A DNA stretch of 64,000 nt. Origin: Neofusicoccum parvum. Taxonomy: Eukaryota > Ascomycota > Dothideomycetes > Botryosphaeriales > Botryosphaeriaceae. Position 1 is the stretch's first letter. Every line of letters starts with the position of its first letter. The stretch is from NCBI GenBank assembly GCA_020912385.1, contig CP087214.1, forward strand, positions 1,178,001-1,242,000, written 5' to 3'. A model generated the notes under the pieces. It was not told the DNA's origin. It did no database searches and saw only the letters and a program-made list of their open reading frames with translations. The position numbers and the translations under genes are program-made. This document shows, piece after piece, positions 55,204-64,000 of the stretch.

Positions 55204-56865
55204 CTAGCAATCACCGTTATCATCATCAGCCCTCTCACTCACCACAACCTCCGTCCCACCACAATCCGTCGCCCCCGCCGGCGGCGCCAGCAGCTCCTCG
55301 AACCGCCTCCTAACCTCGTCCTCCTTCTTCTCCCCCAACCCCTTCCTCCCCCCAGCCTTCCTGATCAAGGCCCCCACCTGCTCCCGCGGCATCACCGCCG
55401 CGAACACCGCCTCCAACACCTCCCGCATGGCGTCCGCCCTCCCCACCGCCTCGAGCACGACCTTGTACAGGTGCGACTTGCGCGTGAACCCAACATCGCC
55501 GTCACCGCCACCCACCTCCCGCATGCAACTCGCATAGTACGCCCGATACCCATCCCAAGTCCCCCCCTCCACCTCCACCTCCCCACCCAACCCATCCCTC
55601 CACCTCCCCGCCTCGACCAAGAAATCCGGCACGGCGGCCCAGCCCACGAGGCGCGGCACGGCGACGGCGCGGTCCCAGCCGGCGAGCACGGCCGTGACCG
55701 AGCCGTCGGCGGGGTCGACCAGGACCTTGCTGGGGTCGGCGAGGGGCGGGGGTGCGAGGGCGAAGGACTCGACGGCTTGGGGGTCGGGCCAGGGCAGGGC
55801 GGCGAGGAGGAGGGCGTAGAGGCGGTGGAGGCCGACGGCGACGACGACGTCGACGTCGTCGATGGCGGTGGCGGCGGCTTGGAGCGAGGCCTCGAGGCGG
55901 CGGGCGTAGGACGTCTGTGAGCGGCTCTCGGCGCGGCGGAAGGCGGGTTCGTCGTCTCCGGTGGGCAGGGCGCGGCCGAAGGGCACGGCCAGGCCGCCGT
56001 CCCAGACGCCGGGGTGCGAGGGCAGGCCGGGCGGGAAGTGGACGGCGCCCATGTGGGCGAAGGCGAGGCGGGCGACGCGCAGCTCGGCGGCGCGGGCGGC
56101 CAGCGAGCGCAGCATGCGCAGCCGCAGGCGCTCCAGCTCGGCGGCCGTCTGCGAGAAGCCGCGCTCCTCCTTCACGACGACGCTGGGCACGCGCGGGTTC
56201 CAGGCGGCCAGGAGCGTGCGGCCCGCGACGTGCTCGGTCATGATGTACGGCGCGCCGATGGCGTTGTCGAGGCCGGCGTCCCAGGCGAACACGTGCGGCA
56301 CCGGGAAGGCCGTCATCTCCTCGACGAGCCGCATGAGGAGCGCGGTGTTGGTGAGGGCGGTTGCGTGGGCCGGCGTCCAGTGGTCTCCCCACCCGCAGGC
56401 CGGGACGCGGACGCAGACTTTGCGGCCGTGGCCCCTGAAGGACTGCTCGTGGCTGACGACGTAGACGGCGTTGTTGCGGCCAACGATCTGGTCGAGCACC
56501 TTCACAGTGGTCTTAGCGTGCCGATCGTACCGGTCCGGCTTCTCGGTGAGGCAGGACGTCTCAACCAGCTCAACGAGAGCGGCGTCTGGAATGTTGAGGA
56601 CAGGTCCCCAGCGGTCGACGTTCCTGTCCAGCTCGGGTGCCTCCGCAGGGACGATGGTGGTGTTTGGGGGGCCTGGAGCCTCGCGCTCTTCGGTGAAGAA
56701 AACGCGGTGCAGGCGCTCCTTCAGGTGTTGGCAGGTTGCCGCAGCATGACTGTAGCCGGATATGGTGGCGTCCTTCAGGCTGTTGTGAGAAGTGTGTGTG
56801 GCGGATTGAGGCGGCCTGTCCGACGGGTGGCTAATGCTGCGGATATCAATGCGGCTGGCTTTCAT
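55204..56865 (-). CDS. APH-fold putative pseudokinase B, paralogue of A
   Basis: A single exon of 553 residues from the ATG at 56865 (MKASRIDIRSISHPS). It aligns with A from WGPVLNIPDAALVELV through NNAVYVVSHEQ, KVCVRVPACGWG, TAFPVPHVF and IGAPYIMTEHVAGRTL to the C-terminal RKSHLYKVVLEAV. The active-site block reads APPPLADPSK: the catalytic Asp is Pro374 and the Asn position is Lys380 (or Ser379). The second motif reads VLAGWD, with Gly396 for the metal-binding Asp. So B lacks every catalytic acid I can locate and is a stronger pseudokinase case than A. It ends in a Ser/Glu-rich tail after a helical region. The two genes converge, 2.1 kb apart; an inverted duplication followed by divergence is the simplest origin. 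Confidence 0.78.
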   Translation of the reverse strand: MKASRIDIRSISHPSDRPPQSATHTSHNSLKDATISGYSHAAATCQHLKERLHRVFFTEEREAPGPPNTTIVPAEAPELDRNVDRWGPVLNIPDAALVELVETSCLTEKPDRYDRHAKTTVKVLDQIVGRNNAVYVVSHEQSFRGHGRKVCVRVPACGWGDHWTPAHATALTNTALLMRLVEEMTAFPVPHVFAWDAGLDNAIGAPYIMTEHVAGRTLLAAWNPRVPSVVVKEERGFSQTAAELERLRLRMLRSLAARAAELRVARLAFAHMGAVHFPPGLPSHPGVWDGGLAVPFGRALPTGDDEPAFRRAESRSQTSYARRLEASLQAAATAIDDVDVVVAVGLHRLYALLLAALPWPDPQAVESFALAPPPLADPSKVLVDPADGSVTAVLAGWDRAVAVPRLVGWAAVPDFLVEAGRWRDGLGGEVEVEGGTWDGYRAYYASCMREVGGGDGDVGFTRKSHLYKVVLEAVGRADAMREVLEAVFAAVMPREQVGALIRKAGGRKGLGEKKEDEVRRRFEELLAPPAGATDCGGTEVVVSERADDDNGDC

Positions 56866-57365
56866 GGTGTGGCCAGGGCCCCAAAAGCCAGAGCCCGACG
56901 CTGCTCCGAGCAATTACGTGCGAGCGTGCGCTAGTGGTGCCGGGATGCTGGCGGTAGCAATATAGAAAGGTGATTTGCGAAGGTGAAGTGGGCCGGGCGC
57001 TGGCCGGTCGGCACGGTTGTCGGACGTCGGGGAAGTTCACGCTGGTAAGACGCTTTCCGAGGCAGACGAGTGACCCTCTCGCGGTTGGGGAGACCGTTCG
57101 TGACCGCGTAGATTAAGGTGTGGAAGAAAGGCGGTGGTGGTGGCGGCGCAGAAGGAACATTATGTGTGCCAGTCCGAGGGTCTTTAGCGAGGCTGCATTC
57201 ACTTTAGAGCAGCCTGCGGAGATGAAATGTGATTGAGATCCTGCCACTCACTTCAGTTCAGCCTGCGCCTGTTTTCTCAGAAAGCCGGGGTGACCAGCGT
57301 GCAGTGACACCGCTGCAAGCACGTGGTCTACTGACATCCGAAATGTTGCAAATGTACAAGAACGC
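56866..57365. other. Putative pseudokinase B promoter and esterase 3' flank
   Basis: 500 bp between two minus-strand genes. No clear TATA box is seen, and no gene. Confidence 0.55.
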
Positions 57366-59048
57366 TCAAGACAGCAACTCCCTCCCCACCTCGTGCATGT
57401 TAATGAACGCGATCCCCTCCTTCCTCCACGTGTCATCCTCAACAAAACTCCCATTCGAATTCAACACCATGTTCACCGGCCCTGCCAAATCATACACCGG
57501 CCAGTACGGCAACGCGCCGTCTTCCGCCTCCGCCCCGCCGTTCGGATCCCGCGTCGCCACGAAGTTCGCGTACGCCCGGCCGATCCCCTTGCTCAGCGCG
57601 GCGTAGCTCTCGAGCGGCCCCAGCGCGCCGCTGATGTTCTGGAACGAGAAGACGACGTTGGAGAAGTGGTTGGCGCCCGTCTGCGGCGCCGCGTTCCACA
57701 GCGGCGTGTCGAAGCGGTAGCTGTAGACGGGCTGGCCGGCCGCCGTGTACGCCTCGGCCATCTTGCGCCGCTGGGCCACCATGACCAGGTCGCCGCCGAT
57801 GGCCCCGCTGCGGCGCCACTGCGTGCCGTACTGCGCGAACGCCTCCGCCGGCGGCACGTGGAACGGCGGCTTGGGCGTCGTGGCGTCGTCCGGGTACAGC
57901 TCGAGCAGGCGGCGGATGGTCGGCGGCGAGAGGGCGTAGTTGCGCCAGTAGAGCAGCGCGTTGGCGAGCGCCGTCGCGTTGTTGAGGTTGCGGATGGAGA
58001 AGGACGTGCCCTCGTCGGTGTTGGCGCCCGTGAGTAGCGGCACGTGGATGAACTGGCCCGCCGCGGTGAGGTCGGACGGGTAGGCGGTTAGGAAGTCGCC
58101 GTCGACGATGGGGTTCCACACCTGCGACGGGTTGGCGGCGTAGAGCGTCGCCGCCGGCAGGTCGCGCAGGCACGACAGCGGGTCCGCCGCGCCCCAGCAG
58201 CCGACGGTGCGCGTGAGGTTCTCCATGGGCGCGTTGTAGTACGGGAGCCCGTTGAGCGACGCGCCCGTGGGCCCGCCGGACTCGAGGATGGCGGCGGAGA
58301 AGAGGCCGTCGTCGCGCCCGGCGTACGAGTGCAGGTGCAGCCCGATGCTCTGCGCACCCGCGCTCTCGCCCCAGACCGTGACCTGCCCCGGGTCGCCGCC
58401 GAAGCCGCCGATGTTCTCCTGGAGCCAGCGCAGCGCCATGCGTTGGTCGAGGAGCCCGGCGTTGGCGCTGCCTTCGGCGAGCAGTTGCTGCGACTGCAGG
58501 AATCCCCAGATGCTGAGCCGGTAGTTGATGCTCACCGCGATGATGGGCTGGCCTACATCCTGGGAGGTCCGCACGATGCCAGAGAGGTTGTACTGAGGGT
58601 CTGCGCCGGAACCTGCGGTGAGCCCGCCCCCGTAGATCCAGACCAGAACCGGGAGGCTGGTGTTGGTGTATCCGCTTGGCCGGACGACTGCGAATGGTGA
58701 GTGAGATCCCCTTGGCTGTGTGAGGGAGGACGTACTGTTAAGGTTCAGACAGTCTTCATCGTTGTTGTCCGTGATTCCCAACGTGCTCTGGTGTTGGATG
58801 CAAGTGTGTCCATACGCCGTCGCATCTCTAACCTCGGGGAAGGAAGTGTTCAACGATTGCGGCCACTTGAAGCGCAGCCGGCCGGTGGGAGGCTGTGCAA
58901 ACGGGATGCCAAGGAAGACATCCTGCTCCCAGCCGGCCAAGTGACGGCCCGCATACGTTCCATTGACGGTCTTCGCCGTGGGAGCGGAAGAATTGGAGAG
59001 TGCTGCGACCAGCCCAGCGCACAGCGCGCCGGCAACAAGAAAGCGCAT
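57366..59048 (-). CDS. Secreted type-B carboxylesterase/lipase
   Basis: Two exons: 59048-58736 and 58687-57366, giving 544 residues. The 48-nt intron (GTACGT...TTCGCAG) joins EDCLNLN to IVRPSGYTN in phase, as in family members. Residues 1-17 are a signal peptide (MRFLVAGALCAGLVAALS). Landmarks are the N-terminal FLGIPFAQPPTGRLRF, the oxyanion-hole segment YGGG (123-126), the nucleophile elbow GESAG (S213), the acid in ANTDEGTSF (E330) and the His in GANHFSN (H445); all three catalytic residues are present. Several N-glycosylation sites (NxT/S) fit secretion. The family hydrolyses carboxylic esters; fungal members include feruloyl-esterase-like, lipase and mycotoxin-detoxifying enzymes, so the substrate is open. 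It is divergent from the alcohol dehydrogenase with a 1.05 kb shared upstream region. Confidence 0.92.
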   Translation of the reverse strand: MRFLVAGALCAGLVAALSNSSAPTAKTVNGTYAGRHLAGWEQDVFLGIPFAQPPTGRLRFKWPQSLNTSFPEVRDATAYGHTCIQHQSTLGITDNNDEDCLNLNSTSSLTQPRGSHSPFAVVRPSGYTNTSLPVLVWIYGGGLTAGSGADPQYNLSGIVRTSQDVGQPIIAVSINYRLSIWGFLQSQQLLAEGSANAGLLDQRMALRWLQENIGGFGGDPGQVTVWGESAGAQSIGLHLHSYAGRDDGLFSAAILESGGPTGASLNGLPYYNAPMENLTRTVGCWGAADPLSCLRDLPAATLYAANPSQVWNPIVDGDFLTAYPSDLTAAGQFIHVPLLTGANTDEGTSFSIRNLNNATALANALLYWRNYALSPPTIRRLLELYPDDATTPKPPFHVPPAEAFAQYGTQWRRSGAIGGDLVMVAQRRKMAEAYTAAGQPVYSYRFDTPLWNAAPQTGANHFSNVVFSFQNISGALGPLESYAALSKGIGRAYANFVATRDPNGGAEAEDGALPYWPVYDLAGPVNMVLNSNGSFVEDDTWRKEGIAFINMHEVGRELLS

Positions 59049-60093
59049 GCTGGGACAAGCAACGACAAGAACGACAAGAAACGAAACGCTGTACCTACAT
59101 ATGCCGGCGCCATGGCGTCGTCGAGGCTTTTACACGGCGCAGGGCCGTGGAGGGCTGCCTCTGTCGCTGCGGCTAAATCTCCTGAGCGTGCCCGGAGTGG
59201 ATGGAATAATTCATCCAGCAGCATTCGCACCAGTAGCTAGGCGGAGCGCCACACAAGGCAGCCCGCATGCGCCCATGCATTATTTGCGGAGAAAACCTGG
59301 GGATCTGAAATGCGGAGATATTAGCCAGTTGCGGTCAAGGCGCCGCTGCCGGCGGGCGGGTGCACGCGAGCCTCCCGGTCGCGCGCGTTTCTTGTTTGCA
59401 CGTGGACGTCTATCTGCAGGCGACCTTGGCGATGTGGACACTGGGCTCCGTGTTCGTCGCTGGAAAAAGGCGAATTGGACGCGAGGAAATTCGGAGGATA
59501 AATGCTCGGCGCTGCGTCACACGAGCCCATCCCTGCCTCTTCGCGCTCAAATGTCTCATGGCCGCTCTTCTGCTCTTTGAATAGTCGGCATTATTGGCAC
59601 GAGTAGAAAATTCCCGCGTTCTCGCCATCCGACGACGCTGTTTTCGCGGCGTCATTGACTGTCTCCGACTCCAAACATTAGCGCTTACTTACTTCAGCTC
59701 AACACCACACTGCTCAGAGGAACTCACCCTTCAGAATTTGCCGACATGAAACCCTCCGTGCGAAATGCAAAAGGTCGGATTCGGTTCATTCTGCACCAGC
59801 CCCAGCAGGCATCCCAAAGCAGAGACTTGAAGCGTGGCCCCCAACGACAAGAGCTATTCTCATGGGCACAGCGATGATCGTATCCGGCCTCGGCTGCTCG
59901 CTAGCACACACAGGTCGAAAGATAAGCTGCTGCCCTGTCGACCAGCAACCGCTTTCGGAGCCCGCGTCAGCACGAGCGACATGGCTTCCTGCGCGCGCCA
60001 CAGCATGAAGGAACATAAAAGCATCTGCTCCTCCGCCAGTCCGCCTCGCCCTCCCGCGCCCCAGCGTCCACGCACCGGAGACCCACCGCCACC
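59049..60093. promoter_or_regulatory. Divergent promoter shared by carboxylesterase and alcohol dehydrogenase
   Basis: 1045 bp between divergent starts. A CATAAAAG at about 60014 may be the dehydrogenase TATA-like element. The nearby Zn2Cys6 regulator makes CGG-type sites in this region worth testing; I could not single one out by eye. Confidence 0.5.
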
Positions 60094-61248
60094 ATGACCT
60101 CGCCCACCGAAACCCTCGCCATCGTCGCCTCGCCCGGCGCGCCGGCCCCCTCCTTCGCCCTCGAGACCCTCACCTTCCCCGGCCCCGCCGCCGCCGAGGT
60201 CGAGGTCGACATGGCCGCGACCGGCGTCTGCCACTCCGACCTCGCCTTCGCCGCCATGCCCGGCCCGCCGCGCGTCCTCGGCCACGAGGGCGCCGGCCGC
60301 ATCGCCTCGCTCGGCCCCGGCGTCACCCACCTCTCCGTCGGCGACCCGGTCCTGCTCTCGTACCGGACGTGCGGCGACTGCGCCCCGTGCAGCAGCGGCG
60401 CCCGCACCTGCGCGTCCTTCATCCCGCTCAACTTCGCGCGGCCCGGCGCCTTCGCGCGGCCCGGGGACGACGAGGGGCAGGCCCCCGCCGTGGCCGGCCG
60501 CTTCTTCGGCCAGTCAAGCTTCGCACGGCGCTCGCCCGCCGCCGTGCGCAGCGTCGTGCCGCTGAAGCCCCTGCTCCCGCCCGACACGCCGTGGGACGAC
60601 GTGCTGCCGCTGCTGGCGCCGCTGGGCTGCGGCTTCATGACCGGCGCCGGCTCCGTCGTCAACGTGTTCGCCGCGACGCCCGGGTCGGCCGTGCTCGTGG
60701 CCGGCATGGGCGCCGTGGGCTTCGGCGCCGTCATGGCCGCCAAGGTCCTGGGCTGCCGCGCCATCGTGGCCGTGGATAGGGTTGCGTCGCGGCTGGCGCG
60801 GGCGCGCGAGCTGGGCGCCACGCACGTGGTGAACACGGCGGAGCTGGGAGGGGAGAAGAAGGGGTGGGAGGGGATCGTGGAGGCGGTGCGGGCCGTGGTG
60901 CCAGAGGGCGTGGATGGCGTGGTGGAGACGACGGGCGCAGAGGTGGTCGTGCAGGCGAGCATGCGCGTGCTAGCGTGGGGAGGGCAGGTAGTGCTGCTCG
61001 CGCAGGGGCCCCAGGACGGGTTACAGATTCCGTATCAGGACCTGCAGATGGTGTCCGGAAAGGTGAATTTTGTGACTATGGGGGAGGCAGACCCGCAGAA
61101 GCTGGTTCCAAAAATGATTGAGTGGTGGCGGGATGGGAAGTTTCCCCTTGAAAAGCTGGTGAAGCGGTATCCGATCGAGGAGTGGGAGAAGGCTTTGGGT
61201 GCCATGAAGGAAGGTGGGGATGTTGTAAAGCCTGTAATCGTGTGGTAG
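60094..61248 (+). CDS. Zinc-dependent alcohol dehydrogenase, MDR superfamily
   Basis: A single exon of 384 residues; the start is in CACC-ATG. The catalytic zinc site is C46 in GVCHSD, H64-E65 in GHEGAG and C179 in LGCGFMTGAG. The structural zinc loop has all four cysteines: C93, C96, C99, C106. The coenzyme fold follows with GMGAVG (204-209), then an acidic residue after the second strand (AVDR), which favours NAD over NADP. Length and layout are those of aryl- or benzyl-type alcohol dehydrogenases of the MDR family. It oxidises an alcohol to the aldehyde (or the reverse). There is no targeting signal, so it is cytosolic. It is divergent from a secreted esterase and convergent with a Zn2Cys6 regulator 180 bp away, which suggests a small catabolic unit (inference). 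Confidence 0.93.
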   Translation: MTSPTETLAIVASPGAPAPSFALETLTFPGPAAAEVEVDMAATGVCHSDLAFAAMPGPPRVLGHEGAGRIASLGPGVTHLSVGDPVLLSYRTCGDCAPCSSGARTCASFIPLNFARPGAFARPGDDEGQAPAVAGRFFGQSSFARRSPAAVRSVVPLKPLLPPDTPWDDVLPLLAPLGCGFMTGAGSVVNVFAATPGSAVLVAGMGAVGFGAVMAAKVLGCRAIVAVDRVASRLARARELGATHVVNTAELGGEKKGWEGIVEAVRAVVPEGVDGVVETTGAEVVVQASMRVLAWGGQVVLLAQGPQDGLQIPYQDLQMVSGKVNFVTMGEADPQKLVPKMIEWWRDGKFPLEKLVKRYPIEEWEKALGAMKEGGDVVKPVIVW

Positions 61249-61428
61249 TAGCACTCCGAGTGAGACGGATGAGCCATGAGAGTAGTGCGCCATTAAAAAG
61301 CTTTGGAATTATGCAGATCTTTTGGAGAGTAATCGAAGATCCAAGATTCCGGTTGAGTAAGTAGGAAATCCCGGATAGATGTCATACCTGACTTTCTCCC
61401 TTTCCATCTCTCCGTAACTCGTGTTTTC

Positions 61429-63460
61429 TCACATAACACATACTGTATCCACTCCAAAATCCCTGCAGAAAGCCTCCTCCGGTTTCAGCTTCTCCATGGC
61501 CTCCACCCTTGAAGTCCTTCCATCCTCAGTACCGCTCATGGTAGCAAGCAAGCCCATGCGCACGGCAGCCAACTTCGTCGTGTCGAAGCTTAAGCTCTGT
61601 AGCTCCAATAGTCTGCGATAGCGTGCGATTTGCGAGGTCCAATACTCGATTTCATCATCGTCGGTGGAAGTGAGTAATAGTGAGAACATGAAGCCTCCGG
61701 CGGTTGCGAAGTTGATGCGGGATACCGCTGTCCTTAAGTTAGAAGCGAGCGTCCCAGAGATGGAAGCAGGAAAACTCACGGCTCCACCAAAAAGCGCGCA
61801 GGCGGCCAACTTGAAGTTTTTCGAGCAGTGCCGTGACACATGTAACGACTTCTTTGGCATATAGACGCATCGTTGGGTACTGTGGATCCGAAGGGCTCAG
61901 GCAGCGTAATATCGCCCGGATCAGGACAACCTCTACGGTATAGAAGGCCAAGAATGAGGTCCCTGAACTAATCAGATTCCATTTACCCAACTTCAGGTGA
62001 CAGTAAACTTACCAGTGGGATCGAGGAATGTTTCATCCTCGAAATCATTCAGTGGAAGCAGGTAATCATCATAGAACACATTGAGACGACCCTGGAAGTG
62101 CTGCATGAGCTCGTACATGGCATCAGGACTTAAACCACGAAGTCGGTCCAGAGCCTTCATAGTGTAGAACGTCTTGAGGATGTCCGACAAGATAGTCGTC
62201 AACGCAGCCATAGCAACAAATTGCATTGCTGAACGTCGTGGGAGCTTTAGACCGTTCCAGCTCTGGGTAGGAATGTTTTCCAAAGATGGAAGTGGTACAT
62301 TGCAGTCTTCATCATGAATGTAGGATGGCCGGCCCAGACCAAGCGCGGTCCACTTGTCGTGGATATACAGGGCCCACCACATCCGGATGCGTCTGTTTTT
62401 GTCTGATTGAGAGATATCCCAGCGGGTGGGATCAACATTCAGTCCAGCTTCTTGTGCCATGCCAACAATCTGATGATTCAATTAGCCTTTGGGGTGAAAA
62501 TATCCACATTGATTGGACGTACGCTTCCAATCTCGCTCCAAATCCCGGGAGTCGTGGGCACGCGGTGTACCTGGGTATGCCGCTGTAGGAACAAGAGTGC
62601 GGCTTCAATGATCTCGAATCGCGGGCTTCGTGCATCGATTGGCAAGGCCTGGAAGATAAAATGGTACAACTCAACCACATCAAGCTTAGCAGATGCTGAC
62701 ACGCGGGAAAACGGGAGCGCCAGCCCGTACATCACAGCGTGCAATGTTCCCCAAGAAGGAGCCAGTTCGAGCCGAGAGGCATCAAGCAGCGGATACGAGG
62801 TATGAACCACCTCGAAAAACGTCCGGAAGAGATCATCCTGGTAAGGCAGAGCTTTGTCCAGACAGGTTGATGCCGGATAGTAAGCAGGGCGCGCATCAAG
62901 ATGCGCTTCGGGAACCGCCTACGGTCAAATCAGCCATAAGACAAGTCACGGTGACTAGCATATTAATGGGCGGGAAAAGGGCGAGGGTACGAACACTGAA
63001 ATGCAGAGGAATTTCGTTACTCAGATCATTCTTAACACGATAACAGGCCCAATCAGGGCGTCGGTAGTGATTCGAACCGTCGAAAAGGCAATGGCGTAGC
63101 ACAAAGGGATCTTGGTCACCGCTCAGACCGACGAATTGGTAGATCCATTCAGGCGCCTTGACTGGATCGGCACCTTTTGTGGAGCTAATGAGGGGGTCCT
63201 TGCCCTGAGTGACGTCGGTTGGTGAGGTTGCTTTTTCCCGGCGCCGTCGCGGGTTGGGCTTGCTTTGATACTGGCAATCTGTCTTTTGCATGCGACAGAG
63301 AGAGCAGGCTGGATCATTGGGCTCTCTTACGCAGCAAATCTTTCGGCGGCGGCACGCATCGCAACTGCTCAAGAGGTGAGCGGGAGCTCCAACGAGGGAG
63401 TTGGCAGACTTACGGCCTTTGCTTACGCGATTTGTATTTGCGTCCTTGTGCTGCGTCCAT
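61429..63460 (-). CDS. Zn2Cys6 fungal-specific transcription factor
   Basis: Six exons: 63460-63414, 63364-62995, 62918-62523, 62469-62013, 61962-61780 and 61727-61429, giving 583 residues. All joins keep phase. Exon 1 codes only a basic head (MDAAQGRKYKSRKQRP) that joins directly to CDACRRRKICC. The six zinc cysteines are C17, C20, C27, C36, C39 and C46 (C26 is extra). Then comes a basic linker (NPRRRREK) and the fungal-specific regulatory domain, with the landmarks RMWWALYIHDKWTALGLGRPS, DEDCNVPLP and a run of helices to the C-terminus. The third donor is a weaker GTTCGT. It probably acts in the nucleus, binding CGG-type sites. It lies tail-to-tail with the alcohol dehydrogenase and is a candidate regulator of it and the esterase. 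Confidence 0.85.
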
Positions 63461-64000
63461 CGCGCCGCGGGCAGGTTCTGATGTTGGGAGGTTGGAGGGT
63501 TGGACAAGAAAGATAGCTGATAAGCTCCCCACTACCCAACTAGGACGGACTTGATAGGCTGGCGGGGGTTGGACGCACGGCCCGATTGCCATGCAGACAA
63601 GTCCATGAGGGGTTCCTCGGATATGCCTGGCCTGTCTTGCATCGTGCACGATTATCGACGGAGATGACGGGTGTTGCGGGTGGAAAGCGGTGTCTTCAGG
63701 AACACCGGGTGTGTTGATGGAACGGTGGAGAGTAAAGCGCATACAATGGTGGACTAGACAAAGCTAGAGAAACGCAAACCTACGAGAGTGTTCGAGCGTG
63801 GCTGCCTCTGGATACCAGTCGGCTGGGTGTAAGAGAAACAGGCACCTTCGTCCGACCGTGTGAGGCGGCTGTTGATAAGTCTTGTCAACAACATGGCTGC
63901 CCACGGCCTCCGGCAGGCGCCACACAGAGAATCAGTTGGATGCAGGAGAGAGATGGTGAGCGCTCCATGATGCCGTCTCATACTAGGGAGAGTGATTCAA
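63461..64000. other. Upstream region of the Zn2Cys6 gene, right edge
   Basis: 540 bp upstream of the regulator start up to the window edge. Minus-strand frames here belong to the leader or are chance. No gene is called. Confidence 0.5.

Noticed and set aside
55502..56392. 296-codon frame overlapping putative pseudokinase B in another phase
   Set aside because: Arg/Pro-rich shadow; the 553-residue frame aligns with its paralogue.
45837..63460. Secondary-metabolite gene cluster in the right part
   Set aside because: No polyketide synthase, peptide synthetase, terpene cyclase, P450 or transporter is present.
1..64000. tRNA genes, CRISPR arrays and viral genes
   Set aside because: I looked for T-arm (GGTTCGA) matches and found none with a cloverleaf; no spaced repeats and no viral domains.

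Overview
The window is nuclear DNA of a filamentous ascomycete (Pezizomycotina). A Dothideomycete is my best guess, but only from general gene style. The evidence is many short introns (about 46-76 nt) with GT...AG ends, GC-rich codons, fungal-only families (GWT1, a STB6-like Sin3-associated protein, Zn2Cys6 regulator, family 3 pectate lyase, Ser-rich disordered proteins) and large non-coding gaps. I see no tRNA, rRNA, CRISPR array, intact transposon or virus. Exon joins below come from reading splice signals and codon phase by eye.

Left part (1-45 kb), mostly housekeeping. In order: a partial secreted Gly/Ser-rich protein running off the left edge; an aquaporin whose frame stays open for 72 codons past a TGA-CTG stop; a STB6-like protein divergent from the GID-complex ubiquitin ligase subunit RMD5; GWT1 (GPI-anchor inositol acyltransferase) divergent from a 1040-residue disordered protein; an F-box protein; two unrecognised proteins, one with an Asn/Gly repeat; a Tyr/Gln/Pro-rich small protein; a membrane-anchored RING-H2 protein; a bHLH factor with the SREBP-type tyrosine; a small protein with a 499-nt intron; an HSP20 chaperone gene with three microsatellites; and a TDG/MUG-type mismatch DNA glycosylase.

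Right part (45-64 kb), which looks accessory. It holds an 87-residue secreted eight-cysteine protein (effector-like), a secreted PL3 pectate lyase, two convergent paralogous genes of an aminoglycoside-phosphotransferase-like fold that have lost catalytic residues, a small cysteine-rich frame between them, then a secreted type-B carboxylesterase divergent from a zinc alcohol dehydrogenase, which is followed tail-to-tail by a six-exon Zn2Cys6 transcription factor. Secreted plant-wall-active and effector-like proteins suggest a plant-associated life style (inference).

The two observations most worth following are the in-frame TGA in the aquaporin, which may be stop-codon readthrough or a recent truncation, and the pair of convergent putative pseudokinases. 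Long gaps at about 0.5-3.4, 11-13.8, 25.2-29.9, 30.7-33.1 and 47.6-51.2 kb contain no gene I can support.
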